The position numbers and the translations under genes were made by a program. DNA of 64,000 nucleotides, from positions 4,092,001 to 4,156,000 of the forward strand of contig NZ_CP031030.1 of NCBI RefSeq assembly GCF_003711225.1, in the 5' to 3' direction. Of this stretch, positions 7,842 through 15,247 are shown piece after piece (the stretch's first letter is position 1; the number at the start of each line of letters is the position of its first letter). A model generated the notes under the pieces. That model made no database searches, was not told where the DNA came from, and saw only the letters and a program-made list of their open reading frames with translations. The stretch comes from Runella sp. SP2. GTDB lineage: Bacteria; Bacteroidota; Bacteroidia; Cytophagales; Spirosomataceae.

Positions 7842-8327
7842 ATGAAACCCCTCTTCAAGCCATTGCTATTCTTGCTAATTGCCTGCTCGTTATTCTCCGC
7901 CAACGCCCAAAAACGCCCTCACTTCAAAGCCAAAGTAGTTTATAAATCTTTTCCCCAAGAAAACAAGTATGTTGTTCCCCAAAATAGCTTCCGCGATTCG
8001 CTAGTTTTAAAAGTGGGAAACGAAACGATTGTCGCCCAATCGTTCGGAGAAGGCCATACCAGAGACAACGTTGTTGGGTATTTTGCCAAAGAAAATATCC
8101 TATTTGGAGGGTGTTTACTCAAAGAAATGGGTGCCAGCAAAGGGTATCTGGGTGATGCCAACGTGGCTGAGTGGTCGAATACGGTGAATAGAATCAAAAA
8201 CCAGTACCCCAACCTGCAAATTGTAGTGCCTGGGCACGGAAAATACGGCGACAAACAACTGCTCGATTACACCATTGGCCTCTTCAAAACCGAGATGTTT
8301 GGCGAGCAACTTTTTAAAAAAAACTAA
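7842..8327 (+). CDS. truncated subclass B1 metallo-beta-lactamase-like protein lacking the HxHxD zinc site
   Basis: 161 residues against about 245 for the B1 family. Signal peptide residues 1-22 (ends SANAQ). The second half is unmistakably B1: GEGHTRDNVVGYF with the zinc His72 (position of standard His196), GGCLLKEMG with Cys91 (Cys221 of the DCH site) and PGHG with His132 (His263). The segment with the HxHxD motif (His116, His118, Asp120) and the first alpha-beta half is absent: residues 23-50 run directly into the strand before GEGHT, so roughly 85 residues seem deleted in frame. The protein cannot build both zinc sites and is probably inactive as a lactamase. It keeps its own terminator at 8335. 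Confidence 0.8.
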   Translation: MKPLFKPLLFLLIACSLFSANAQKRPHFKAKVVYKSFPQENKYVVPQNSFRDSLVLKVGNETIVAQSFGEGHTRDNVVGYFAKENILFGGCLLKEMGASKGYLGDANVAEWSNTVNRIKNQYPNLQIVVPGHGKYGDKQLLDYTIGLFKTEMFGEQLFKKN

Positions 8328-8334
8328 CCCTGTT

Positions 8335-8360
8335 CAGAACATTCTGTTCTGTTTATTTTT
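8335..8360 (+). terminator. rho-independent terminator
   Basis: CAGAACA, loop TTC, TGTTCTG (8335-8351) followed by TTTATTTTT. Ends transcription after the truncated lactamase gene, 8 bases past its stop. Confidence 0.8.
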
Positions 8361-8369
8361 CAGTCATCA

Positions 8370-8714
8370 ATGAAAAAAAGCAAAGAATCATCCGAGCATT
8401 ATACTTGGGGACAAAACTGCGACGGCTGGCATTTGTTAAAAACCAACTCCCTGAGTATCATTCAAGAACGAATGCCGCCCCATACGTCCGAAGCCTTGCA
8501 CTACCATCAAAAAGCGCAGCAGTTTTTCTTTATTTTGGCAGGAAAAGCCACATTTGAAATCGAAGGCGAAGTTTTTGAGGTAGAGTCCAACGAAGGTTGT
8601 CATGTAGAGGCCCACAAAAATCACAAAATCAAGAACGAAGGCCCTGATGACCTACATTTTTTAGTCATCTCCGAACCCAAAGCCCACGGCGATAGAATCG
8701 ATGAACCGATTTGA
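8370..8714 (+). CDS. cupin domain protein
   Basis: 114 residues with one small beta-barrel. The first cupin motif reads HTSEALHYHQKAQQFFFILAG (split by me across the two His and the Gln positions) and the second ends VEAHKNHKIKNEG. Two to three histidines are placed to hold a metal. Single-domain cupins of this size occur in many contexts from sugar isomerases to storage proteins, so the reaction stays open. The gene lies 18 bases before the Arr gene and most likely forms one unit with it. Confidence 0.8.
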   Translation: MKKSKESSEHYTWGQNCDGWHLLKTNSLSIIQERMPPHTSEALHYHQKAQQFFFILAGKATFEIEGEVFEVESNEGCHVEAHKNHKIKNEGPDDLHFLVISEPKAHGDRIDEPI

Positions 8715-8732
8715 AACTCCCAAAACCATCCA

Positions 8733-9476
8733 ATGGAATTTGCACCTTTCAACAACATTGTTAAACGCAGCCTTCAAGGAATGGAAATGGAGGCCAAGGG
8801 TAGCTCCGAAGAAGCCAAGCATCTATTTCGACAAGGCTGGGAAGAAGCTACCAACGATTTTGAAAAGTTTCTTGCGGCCTATTACGTGGCACGTCACCAA
8901 CCCATCGTTTCCGACCGCTTACAATGGCTAACCCTTGCGTTAGAACATGCTTTAAAGGCTGAGAATGAGGCTACCAATAGCGCCCTCCCCACGTTATACG
9001 CCCAAATTGCTGCGTGTTATGACGGCCTGAGTGATGTGGAAAACGCCAAAAAGAACCGTGATTTAAGTACTTTATATGGACAAGCACCTTCCGACAAAGG
9101 CCCTTTTTATCATGGAACAAAAGCCGATTTGCAAGTAGGTGATTTGTTGGTAGCAGGTGGGCTTTCCAACTACCAATCTGAACTGGTAATGAACCATATC
9201 TATTTTACTGCGCTGGTCAGCGGTGCAGGTCTTGCGGCAGCACTGGCCAAAGGCGATGGCCCCGAACGCGTGTATATCATCGAGCCTACGGGTAGTTTTG
9301 AGCATGACCCGAACCTCACTGATAAAAAATTCCCTGGCAACCTGACTCGTTCTTATCGCTCGCAAGCCCCTTTAAAAATTGTGGGCGAAGTGACTGAATG
9401 GGGCAAACAAACACCGCAGGTAATTCAAAAATTTCGTGAAAAAGTGGACAACAATAAAGGTGAAATCATTAATTAA
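8733..9476 (+). CDS. arr: rifampin ADP-ribosyltransferase (Arr) with N-terminal helical domain
   Basis: 247 residues in two parts. Residues about 123-224 are Arr: FYHGTKADLQVGDLL, HIYFTA, YIIEPTGSFEHDPN and KKFPGNLTRSYRS. The catalytic His-Tyr-Asp of Mycobacterium Arr (His19, Tyr49, Asp84) correspond to His127, Tyr157 and Asp192, with the same spacing of 30 and 35 residues. Arr moves ADP-ribose from NAD+ onto the 23-hydroxyl of rifamycins and so inactivates them. Residues 1-118 are an all-helical TPR-like domain with MEAKGSSEEAKHLFRQGW, absent from the classic 140-residue Arr. Resistance is therefore expected but not shown. The gene overlaps the next one by 17 bases. Confidence 0.88.
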   Translation: MEFAPFNNIVKRSLQGMEMEAKGSSEEAKHLFRQGWEEATNDFEKFLAAYYVARHQPIVSDRLQWLTLALEHALKAENEATNSALPTLYAQIAACYDGLSDVENAKKNRDLSTLYGQAPSDKGPFYHGTKADLQVGDLLVAGGLSNYQSELVMNHIYFTALVSGAGLAAALAKGDGPERVYIIEPTGSFEHDPNLTDKKFPGNLTRSYRSQAPLKIVGEVTEWGKQTPQVIQKFREKVDNNKGEIIN

Positions 9477-11025
9477 ACTGCCTTTCTTTTTGTTACTGGT
9501 GTTGTTTTCGTTCGTAAAAGCAACCGCCCAATCTCCCGAAAAAATCAACTTTGTTCGGCAGGGTGTTCGTCGGTTTATTTTTGATGAAACGCAACAACTG
9601 CCGTTGGCTGCCCTGCACCCCCGCGAAATCATTGGTTTGTCGGCCATGTACCCTGTTCGTCATGCTTTACCAACGACTGCGGACGTGAACGTACTTTCTC
9701 AACAATTATCCATTCAGTCAACGTCCGAAACTCAAACGTCCGTTTGGTTTGGAGGCTTTAATCCGTTTGCTACCTATGTGATAGACCCCGCCCGTTGCCA
9801 AGGCCAAGGAGAGATGGGTTTTGAGTTTACGGATGCTGTCCAAAGCGAACAATTTATTGTTAAGCTTGTTTTTAAGGACGAACAATTGCTGGACGTACGC
9901 CAAAAAATAGTGAAAAACGCGCAGATAGTTGCGGAGTCTTCCATTGCCACAAAAAACAGCAAAAACGCCCAAATCAAAGGTAAAATCATCCTCCAAATGC
10001 TCGGAAGTGGCCTGACACTTTTCCTGCAAAACGACGGTTTACCGCTTCCCGTGGGGCAGTTTGACTTTGGTCAAATCCTAGATTTACGCCATAAAAAATA
10101 CCTCCATTCGTTTCAATCTCGCCTGTACGTGGGGCTGCAAAGCGGGCAAGTGCTTATTAAGAAAGTGGAATCGGTACTTAGTAGCGGCATGGGACTGGCC
10201 GACATTCGCGCCATCACCTACGAAGATGGCAGTCCGCTTTTGGACAAGGGGCGGCTTTGGTACACCATGACAATCCGAGGACGCGCCTTGCCCCACCACG
10301 TTCAGGGGGTATTTAGCCTCGACCCAACCACCTTCGACCTCCGTTTGGAAGGCGTGATTGTCTTTGACCGAAACGACGGTTTGCTTCGCAATGAGGTGGC
10401 TTCTCACCTGTTTTATGACCGAAAAGTAAAAACTTGGCGGGGGCTTACGACGGGATTTAGTGCGTATGCAAAGCCCGAAGAGAAAAAACAACTCTTGGCC
10501 ATCGAAAGCCAGCGCGACCCTCGGTTTGGGTTTTCGGTGATGAAAGCCATCCCGTTTGGCCTCGTGGGCGACATCGAAGACCCGCACGTTGTTTTTGATT
10601 CCACAGCCCGTAAGTGGCGGATGCTCACCTGCGAAAACCAAAACGGTTACAAGGCCATCATGCTCGAATCGGAGGAGTGGAACAAAGGGTATCGGCGCAT
10701 TGCAGGCCCCGTTCAGCACAATTCTACGGGAACGTCTATTCAGAAAATTGGGAACGAACGGTATTGCTTTTCGGGAAGTCAGGAACGGCAACTATTTATT
10801 TACTCCTACCCTACGCTTCAAAAAATTGGTACCCTCAAAATGGATTTACCTCCGTGGGACGCTACCTCAGGTACAAGGGTATGGCCCAACGTCGTTGAAC
10901 TGCCCGAAGGATCCCCTTTTCGGTATGTGGCGCTGATGATGGATCGCTTCAATTTTCCTGGGCTCGAAGGCCCTAATTGGACGTACGGAGCGTTGTATTT
11001 GTATCACGGCTACGAGGATGAATAA
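9460..11025 (+). CDS. secreted beta-propeller protein resembling GH43/GH32-type hydrolases
   Basis: 521 residues from GTG 9460, which begins directly with a signal peptide (KSLIKLPFFLLLVLFSFVKA, then TAQ). An upstream in-frame GTG at 9436 would put eight charged residues first. The second half repeats propeller-like blades, for example LGLVGDIEDPHVVFDSTARKW-type and GTSIQKIGNERYCFSGSQ segments with D-P-H at residues near 375, reminiscent of five-bladed glycosidase folds. Catalytic carboxylates cannot be picked with confidence, so activity on a sugar is a guess. It overlaps the Arr gene by 17 bases, implying one transcript. Confidence 0.5.
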   Translation: MKSLIKLPFFLLLVLFSFVKATAQSPEKINFVRQGVRRFIFDETQQLPLAALHPREIIGLSAMYPVRHALPTTADVNVLSQQLSIQSTSETQTSVWFGGFNPFATYVIDPARCQGQGEMGFEFTDAVQSEQFIVKLVFKDEQLLDVRQKIVKNAQIVAESSIATKNSKNAQIKGKIILQMLGSGLTLFLQNDGLPLPVGQFDFGQILDLRHKKYLHSFQSRLYVGLQSGQVLIKKVESVLSSGMGLADIRAITYEDGSPLLDKGRLWYTMTIRGRALPHHVQGVFSLDPTTFDLRLEGVIVFDRNDGLLRNEVASHLFYDRKVKTWRGLTTGFSAYAKPEEKKQLLAIESQRDPRFGFSVMKAIPFGLVGDIEDPHVVFDSTARKWRMLTCENQNGYKAIMLESEEWNKGYRRIAGPVQHNSTGTSIQKIGNERYCFSGSQERQLFIYSYPTLQKIGTLKMDLPPWDATSGTRVWPNVVELPEGSPFRYVALMMDRFNFPGLEGPNWTYGALYLYHGYEDE

Positions 11026-11065
11026 GGTGTCATCAGTATGCTATTATCGACGATTTTAGCACACT

Positions 11066-11100
11066 GATGACACTGATTTAACGGATTCACACGGATTAAA
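11066..11100. repeat. degenerate CACGGATT-type short repeat
   Basis: Contains tandem-like words CACTGATGACACTGATT and ACGGATTCACACGGATT. Text built from ACGGATT and ACTGATT units is a common low-complexity intergenic repeat in several phyla. No function is assigned. Rest of 11026-11206 shows nothing else clear. Confidence 0.45.
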
Positions 11101-11206
11101 CCTTCGGGTTCAATAACCCCAAAACCAAAAAATTTACAAAAAGAACTTGCGAAACCAAAAAGTTGCATATAAGTTTACAACCAGTTAGTTTCACAAATAA
11201 ATAACG

Positions 11207-11530
11207 ATGATGAGAAGAGATGTGTTTCAGGCCATAGCTGACCCTACCAGACGGGCGATTATTGCGTTGATTGCGTTGCAAGCGATGACACCCAATTCGA
11301 TTGCTGAACATTTTGACACCACCCGTCAGGCAGTTTCCAAACATTTACGCATCCTGACCGAGTGTGAATTGGTAAAACAGGAGCACAAAGGCCGCGAAAT
11401 TTACTATACCCTTGAGCTAGAACGAATGAAAGAAATCGACAAATGGCTTGAGCAGTTTAGGAAGATTTGGGAAACGCGTTTCAGCCAGCTTGATACGTTA
11501 TTACAAACCATACAAAACCAACAAACGTAA
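11207..11530 (+). CDS. ArsR family winged-helix regulator
   Basis: 107 residues. [19 protein letters not shown] is the typical ArsR start, [20 protein letters not shown] the recognition helix, and [11 protein letters not shown] the wing. There is no CxC metal motif in helix 3, so it is not the arsenic or cadmium sensor type; it matches the group that usually sits upstream of an SRPBCC/AHSA1 gene, which is missing here. Its partner is thus unknown. The following gene converges, 12 bases away. Confidence 0.88.
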   Translation: MMRRDVFQAIADPTRRAIIALIALQAMTPNSIAEHFDTTRQAVSKHLRILTECELVKQEHKGREIYYTLELERMKEIDKWLEQFRKIWETRFSQLDTLLQTIQNQQT

Positions 11531-11542
11531 GCAGCCTTCTGA

Positions 11543-12292
11543 TTACAAAATCTCAATATCAAACTTTCGGTAGTTGTCGAGTGCGGGGTCGTTGCTCGGC
11601 AAGTCGGTGATGAGAGCGTCGATGGCCGAAAGTTCGCATACCTTAAAAAAATCGACGGTTTCGAGCTTTTCTTTGTTGCTCAATACGATTGTTTTTCGGG
11701 CCGAAGCCATCAGGATTTTCTTCACTTCCCCTTCATCTTGGATAGAGGCGGTAATTCCGATTTGGCTGTCTATTGAACATGCGCCCATAAAATACACATC
11801 AGCTTGGTACTTTTGGGCTTCGAGGCACGTTTGAACGCCCACGTTGGTTTGCGTACTTCGGTTATAATTTCCCCCTAGTACAATCACTTCTATTCCATGG
11901 TGCACCGACAACAGCGGAAGCAAGGCTATATTATTGGTTATCAGTCGAAAATTCGCATCAATCGGAATACTTGAAACAAACGCCAACATGGTCGTGCCTC
12001 CGTCGATAAACACGGTTTTGGCTCCCACGAGCTGTTGTTGGGCTTTGAGTGCAATTACTTTTTTAGCGTCGGGAAACATATCCGCGCGGTCTTGAAACGA
12101 AAGCGGACTCGCCGAAGGGCTAATGGCTCCGCCTCTTACTTTCACCAGCAATCCACTCTTTGCAAGTACTTCAATATCCCGACGAACGGTATCTTCTGAG
12201 ACGTTCAAACTCAACGCCAACTCTTCAAACGAAGCTTTATTGGTCGCTTTTATGACTTTCAAAATATGGTCAAAACGCTCCTCTTTTAGCAT
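11543..12292 (-). CDS. DeoR/GlpR family regulator
   Basis: 249 residues: N-terminal DeoR helix-turn-helix (ERFDHILKVI and LNVSEDTVRRDIEVLAKSG), then the DeoR-C sugar-phosphate sensor domain with KVRGGAISP and FIDGGTTMLAF. Such regulators repress sugar or sugar-alcohol genes and release on binding a phosphorylated sugar. It lies downstream of the MFS transporter on the same strand, separated by a 170-base palindrome-repeat cluster, and probably regulates the transporter promoter at 13687-13720; the ligand is unknown. Confidence 0.88.
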   Translation of the reverse strand: MLKEERFDHILKVIKATNKASFEELALSLNVSEDTVRRDIEVLAKSGLLVKVRGGAISPSASPLSFQDRADMFPDAKKVIALKAQQQLVGAKTVFIDGGTTMLAFVSSIPIDANFRLITNNIALLPLLSVHHGIEVIVLGGNYNRSTQTNVGVQTCLEAQKYQADVYFMGACSIDSQIGITASIQDEGEVKKILMASARKTIVLSNKEKLETVDFFKVCELSAIDALITDLPSNDPALDNYRKFDIEIL

Positions 12293-12327
12293 TTTTTGAG
12301 TTTTTTTTATTTTTTCAAACGTGTTGA

Positions 12328-12456
12328 GGGTTGCTCACAACCCGCCCCTTTTCAATATTGGCGTGCGTTAAATCGGGTTGTGAGCAACCCTCAGCACAGG
12401 CAAAATCGGGTTGTAAGCAACCCTCAGCACAGGCAAAATCGGGTTGTGAGCAACCC
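12328..12456. repeat. REP-like palindrome cluster A (four copies, three in a 33-bp tandem)
   Basis: Palindrome GGGTTGCTCACAACCC at 12328-12343, and GGGTTGTGAGCAACCC or its variant at 12375-12390, 12408-12423 and 12441-12456. The last three are spaced exactly 33 bases apart, so a unit with the palindrome and the word TCAGCACAGGCAAAATC has been tandemly copied. Stem six bases, loop TGAG (TAAG in the middle copy). The cluster separates the MFS and DeoR genes and may attenuate transcription into DeoR. Confidence 0.8.
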
Positions 12457-12466
12457 TCAGCACGGG

Positions 12467-13648
12467 CTATTTCCTACCATACGCTACACCCACCAACAAC
12501 AGCAAAAAGCCCGTAAAGCCAAAGGCTATCGACAAGGACGTTTGTTGGGCAATAAACCCTAGAATCGCTGGGCCTGCCAATTGACCAGCGTAGCCCATGC
12601 TCGTAATGGCCGCAAGAGCGACCGAACTTGGCACGTTTTTGAGTCGTCCGCCTTCACTGAAAAACACAGGAACAATATTGGCCGCGCCGATTCCTACCAA
12701 AACAAACCCTACAAAAGCGCCAATAAGCCAAGGAGTTCCGACAATGAGGGCAAAACCTGCGACCCCCACAAACGCGCCTCCCGACACCACCGTTTTGGTA
12801 TCAAGTTTTGAGACCACTTTGTCGCCCACCAAACGCATGACCGCCATGGCAACTGAAAACGCCGCGTAGCCTACTCCCGACAATGCCTCCTCTACCCCTC
12901 GATTGTCGCGGAGAAAAATGGCGCTCCAGTCGAGCATGGCCCCTTCGGCCAAAAACACCGCAAAACACATGGCTCCCAAGAAAAGCACTTGGGCATTAAA
13001 CCACGATGCACCTCCTGAGCTTTCTTCGCTTTTTTCAGGAGCGAAACGGCGATTCACTTTCACTTCGGTAGCGGCATCCATCAAAAAACGAAACTGAGTA
13101 AGCACGATGAGCATCATTAATCCTGATACAGAAATGGCCGCCACCAACGGCGTTATACCCAACTTTATCAACAACCCAATGGCCAGCGGCCCTACCAGTC
13201 CCCCTACGCTAAAAAAGCCGTGGATGGACGACATGATGGGTTTTTCCGACAAATTTTGAATCTGAACCCCGTGGGCATTCATGGCGACGTCGATACTACC
13301 AAGACCTGCCCCAAACACGAAAAGCATGACCGCCATGGCCACCGAAGAATCCATAAGCAACAGCAGCGGCAACGCTACCGACATCACGATGGCAGAAGCA
13401 ATCATCGTTTTTAGAGAGCCTATTTTGGAAATTAGCCAACCCGAAATCGGCATGAGGATAATTGCCCCTGCGCCTAAAAACAACAGCAAAATACCCATCC
13501 TGCCGTCGTCGAGGCCAAGTCGATCCTTGGTATAAGGAACCATCGGCGCCCAGCTCGAAATGCCAATACCGCACACCAGAAAAATGGCTTTGAGGGCAAA
13601 TCGTGCTTTTTTCAAATCTAATTCGATGGCATCGTCACGGAAGTTCAT
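12467..13648 (-). CDS. MFS transporter (YbjJ-like)
   Basis: 393 residues from ATG 13648; a TTG at 13681 would only add polar residues. Twelve hydrophobic segments can be followed; the first is preceded by FALKAIFLVCGIGISSWAPM with VPYTKDRLGL after it, the start seen in the YbjJ branch of the major facilitator superfamily. The loop between helices 6 and 7 is polar (residues about 200-225). Substrate unknown; linkage to a DeoR regulator suggests a sugar or sugar-derived compound. Promoter and likely operator lie between this gene and the divergent VOC gene. Confidence 0.85.
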   Translation of the reverse strand: MNFRDDAIELDLKKARFALKAIFLVCGIGISSWAPMVPYTKDRLGLDDGRMGILLLFLGAGAIILMPISGWLISKIGSLKTMIASAIVMSVALPLLLLMDSSVAMAVMLFVFGAGLGSIDVAMNAHGVQIQNLSEKPIMSSIHGFFSVGGLVGPLAIGLLIKLGITPLVAAISVSGLMMLIVLTQFRFLMDAATEVKVNRRFAPEKSEESSGGASWFNAQVLFLGAMCFAVFLAEGAMLDWSAIFLRDNRGVEEALSGVGYAAFSVAMAVMRLVGDKVVSKLDTKTVVSGGAFVGVAGFALIVGTPWLIGAFVGFVLVGIGAANIVPVFFSEGGRLKNVPSSVALAAITSMGYAGQLAGPAILGFIAQQTSLSIAFGFTGFLLLLVGVAYGRK

Positions 13649-13686
13649 GCTTGTACGAGATTTTTTGGTAGAAAACTCCAATTAAT

Positions 13687-13720
13687 TTGCAATTATAAGC
13701 AAATTTGCAAAATATTGCAA
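13687..13720. promoter_or_regulatory. TTGCAA repeat operator candidate
   Basis: Three copies of the palindrome TTGCAA at 13687-13692, 13705-13710 and 13715-13720, plus a near copy AAGCAA at 13697-13702, giving half-turn and full-turn spacing. Located between the divergent MFS (minus) and VOC (plus) genes. DeoR-family proteins bind such repeated short words, and the DeoR gene is in the MFS transcription unit, so this is a plausible operator. No -7 element is clear. Confidence 0.5.
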
Positions 13721-13732
13721 AAAACAAAATCT

Positions 13733-14122
13733 ATGAAAATCGAACACGTTGCCATTTGGGTACAAAACCTTGAACAAATGAGGGCTTTTTACGAAACTTA
13801 TTTTGGGGCCGTTTCTAGCGCCAAATACCACAACCCAGCCAAAAACTTTCAATCGTATTTTTTGTCTTTCGAGCAAGGAGCACGCCTCGAATTGATGCAC
13901 AAACCTGAAGTAAACAACATATCCCAAACCGTTGAAAATCAACGATTAGGAATTATACATTTGGCTATTTCGGTCGGGAGTAAAGAACAAGTGGATAGGC
14001 TAACTAAAAAGCTCCAAGAAAATGAATTTCAGGTAGTTGGAGAACCAAGAATGACTGGAGATGGTTATTATGAAAGCGTGATTTTAGATCCAGAAAACAA
14101 TCTTATTGAAATTACTGAATAG
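13733..14122 (+). CDS. VOC family (glyoxalase-like) protein
   Basis: 129 residues: IEHVAIWVQNLEQMRAFYETYFG opens the first half-fold and RLGIIHLAISVGS the second. His4 and the matching His near 82, with glutamates in LELM and NLIEITE, sit where glyoxalase I binds its metal. Starts with ATG 13733; an in-frame TTG at 13715 overlaps the operator candidate and is not preferred. Substrate unknown (lactoylglutathione-like or fosfomycin-type relatives are possible). Divergent from the MFS gene and so perhaps under the same operator. Confidence 0.82.
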   Translation: MKIEHVAIWVQNLEQMRAFYETYFGAVSSAKYHNPAKNFQSYFLSFEQGARLELMHKPEVNNISQTVENQRLGIIHLAISVGSKEQVDRLTKKLQENEFQVVGEPRMTGDGYYESVILDPENNLIEITE

Positions 14123-14158
14123 GGATAAAAAGTAGTTATTCGACATATACCTCTTTAG

Positions 14159-14166
14159 TACCTTTG
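14159..14166 (+). promoter_or_regulatory. -7 element TACCTTTG
   Basis: Perfect TAnnTTTG 23 bases before the ATG at 14190; the next gene is a single small gene, so this is its probable promoter. Confidence 0.5.
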
Positions 14167-14189
14167 TAAGGTTTATCTATCGAAAGGCA

Positions 14190-14393
14190 ATGGAATTTAT
14201 CGAAATCTACAGCGGAACTTGGATACAATGCCAAATGGCCAAAAAACTTTTGGAAAGCGTAAAAATCAAGGCCATTCTAAAAGACCCAAACATGGGCTCA
14301 AGTTCTACTTTTTGTCGCCCGAGAGGCAATATAAAACTGTTGGTACTCGATTCGGACTACGAATCGGCTACCAACATTGTCACTAAATTGTAA
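14190..14393 (+). CDS. DUF2007-like small protein
   Basis: 67 residues: FIEIYSGTWIQCQMAKKLLES and a C-terminal KLLVLDSDYESATNIVTKL match the DUF2007 (putative signal-transducing) fold, a ferredoxin-like unit of about 65 residues. Function is not known. It has its own -7 element and ends 20 bases before the converging HxlR gene. Confidence 0.75.
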   Translation: MEFIEIYSGTWIQCQMAKKLLESVKIKAILKDPNMGSSSTFCRPRGNIKLLVLDSDYESATNIVTKL

Positions 14394-14413
14394 AAAAGCT
14401 AATCCTGGCTTTT

Positions 14414-14755
14414 TTAACGAATCATCTTCCTGCGATGTTCGACGCCCCAATGCTGCATCGAATTCAATACCTCATTTAAGCTTTCACTATAAGGCGTAAG
14501 GGAGTACTCCACCGTGATTGGTTTCGTATTTTGAACAGTACGGTTCACCAACTCGTTCATTTCTAACTCCTGCAACTCTTTCGACAAAATTCTCGGCGAA
14601 ATCCCCGCCTCCCGCGACAATTCTCTAAACCTCCGCGGCCCCGTCATCAGAATGGTCAGCAAAATAAGCTTCCACTTTCCTCCCACGACATCCAATGTAT
14701 CTCGAATGGCCAAAATCGACTTTTGACAGGTTTCTTTTGTGTGTATGGTATCCAT
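14414..14755 (-). CDS. HxlR family regulator
   Basis: 113 residues with the family core RDTLDVVGGKWKLILLTILM, recognition helix GISPRILSKELQELEMNEL and wing NTKPITVEYSLTPYS. A cysteine (CQKS near residue 10) precedes the GGKW motif and could be redox active as in YodB/HypR. It is divergent from a DoxX-pirin operon, with a perfect 18-base palindrome between them, and most likely represses that operon and itself. Confidence 0.9.
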   Translation of the reverse strand: MDTIHTKETCQKSILAIRDTLDVVGGKWKLILLTILMTGPRRFRELSREAGISPRILSKELQELEMNELVNRTVQNTKPITVEYSLTPYSESLNEVLNSMQHWGVEHRRKMIR

Positions 14756-14791
14756 TTTGTAATCGGTATCCTTTTTGTAACAGGTTACAAA
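14747..14791. promoter_or_regulatory. HxlR operator: direct repeat plus 18-base palindrome
   Basis: A perfect palindrome TTTGTAACAGGTTACAAA spans 14774-14791. Next to it the word GGTATCC followed by a T-rich stretch and TTTTGTAA is repeated at 14747 and 14765, 18 bases apart; the first copy overlaps the start codon of the HxlR gene. The arrangement suits an HxlR dimer bound to adjacent sites and autoregulation. Confidence 0.7.
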
Positions 14792-14842
14792 TGTATAGCA
14801 TTTTAAAAAGAACTTTGTCCCGAAATAAAAAAATTAAAAACC

Positions 14843-15226
14843 ATGTCATCCAAATCAATTAAAATTACGGGCTGGGTCTTAACCGCTATCTTAGGGCTAC
14901 TGTTTGCTTTTAGTGCTTTCCTAAAAATTACCCAAAACGAAGCCGCTATCGCCCAAGCGAGCGCCATTGGCATCGATGCCCATACGTACCGTCTCATCGG
15001 ATTTATTGAAATTGTGTCGTTGGTATTGTTTCTCATTCCACGAACGGCCATCATTGGTGCTTTCTTTCTCATCGCCTACATGGGCGGTGCCATCGCAACG
15101 CACCTCCAACACCAACAACCTGTCGGAATGGCCATCGGCGTGCAAGTGATTCTCTGGATTACCATTGCCGTACGCTTCCCCGATTTGCTCCAACGCGTAT
15201 TTTCGCCTAATTTAACAACGCATTAA
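14843..15226 (+). CDS. DoxX-like membrane protein
   Basis: 127 residues and four hydrophobic segments: helix 1 from GWVLTAILGLLFAFSAFLK, then RLIGFIEIVSLVLFLIP, TAIIGAFFLIAYMGGAIATHL and VGMAIGVQVILWITIAVRF. The proline-containing second helix and ATHL turn are typical of DoxX-like/DUF4870-type quinone-related proteins. DoxX relatives take part in electron transfer and redox stress in other systems. First gene of the operon controlled by the divergent HxlR; 21 bases to the pirin gene. Confidence 0.82.
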   Translation: MSSKSIKITGWVLTAILGLLFAFSAFLKITQNEAAIAQASAIGIDAHTYRLIGFIEIVSLVLFLIPRTAIIGAFFLIAYMGGAIATHLQHQQPVGMAIGVQVILWITIAVRFPDLLQRVFSPNLTTH

Positions 15227-15247
15227 ATACTACAATCAACTACAGCT

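Noticed and set aside
12375-12456. Regular repeats that look like a short CRISPR array
   Set aside because: The 33-base unit is repeated in full, with the so-called spacers identical; it is a tandem copy of a REP-like palindrome and no cas gene is near.
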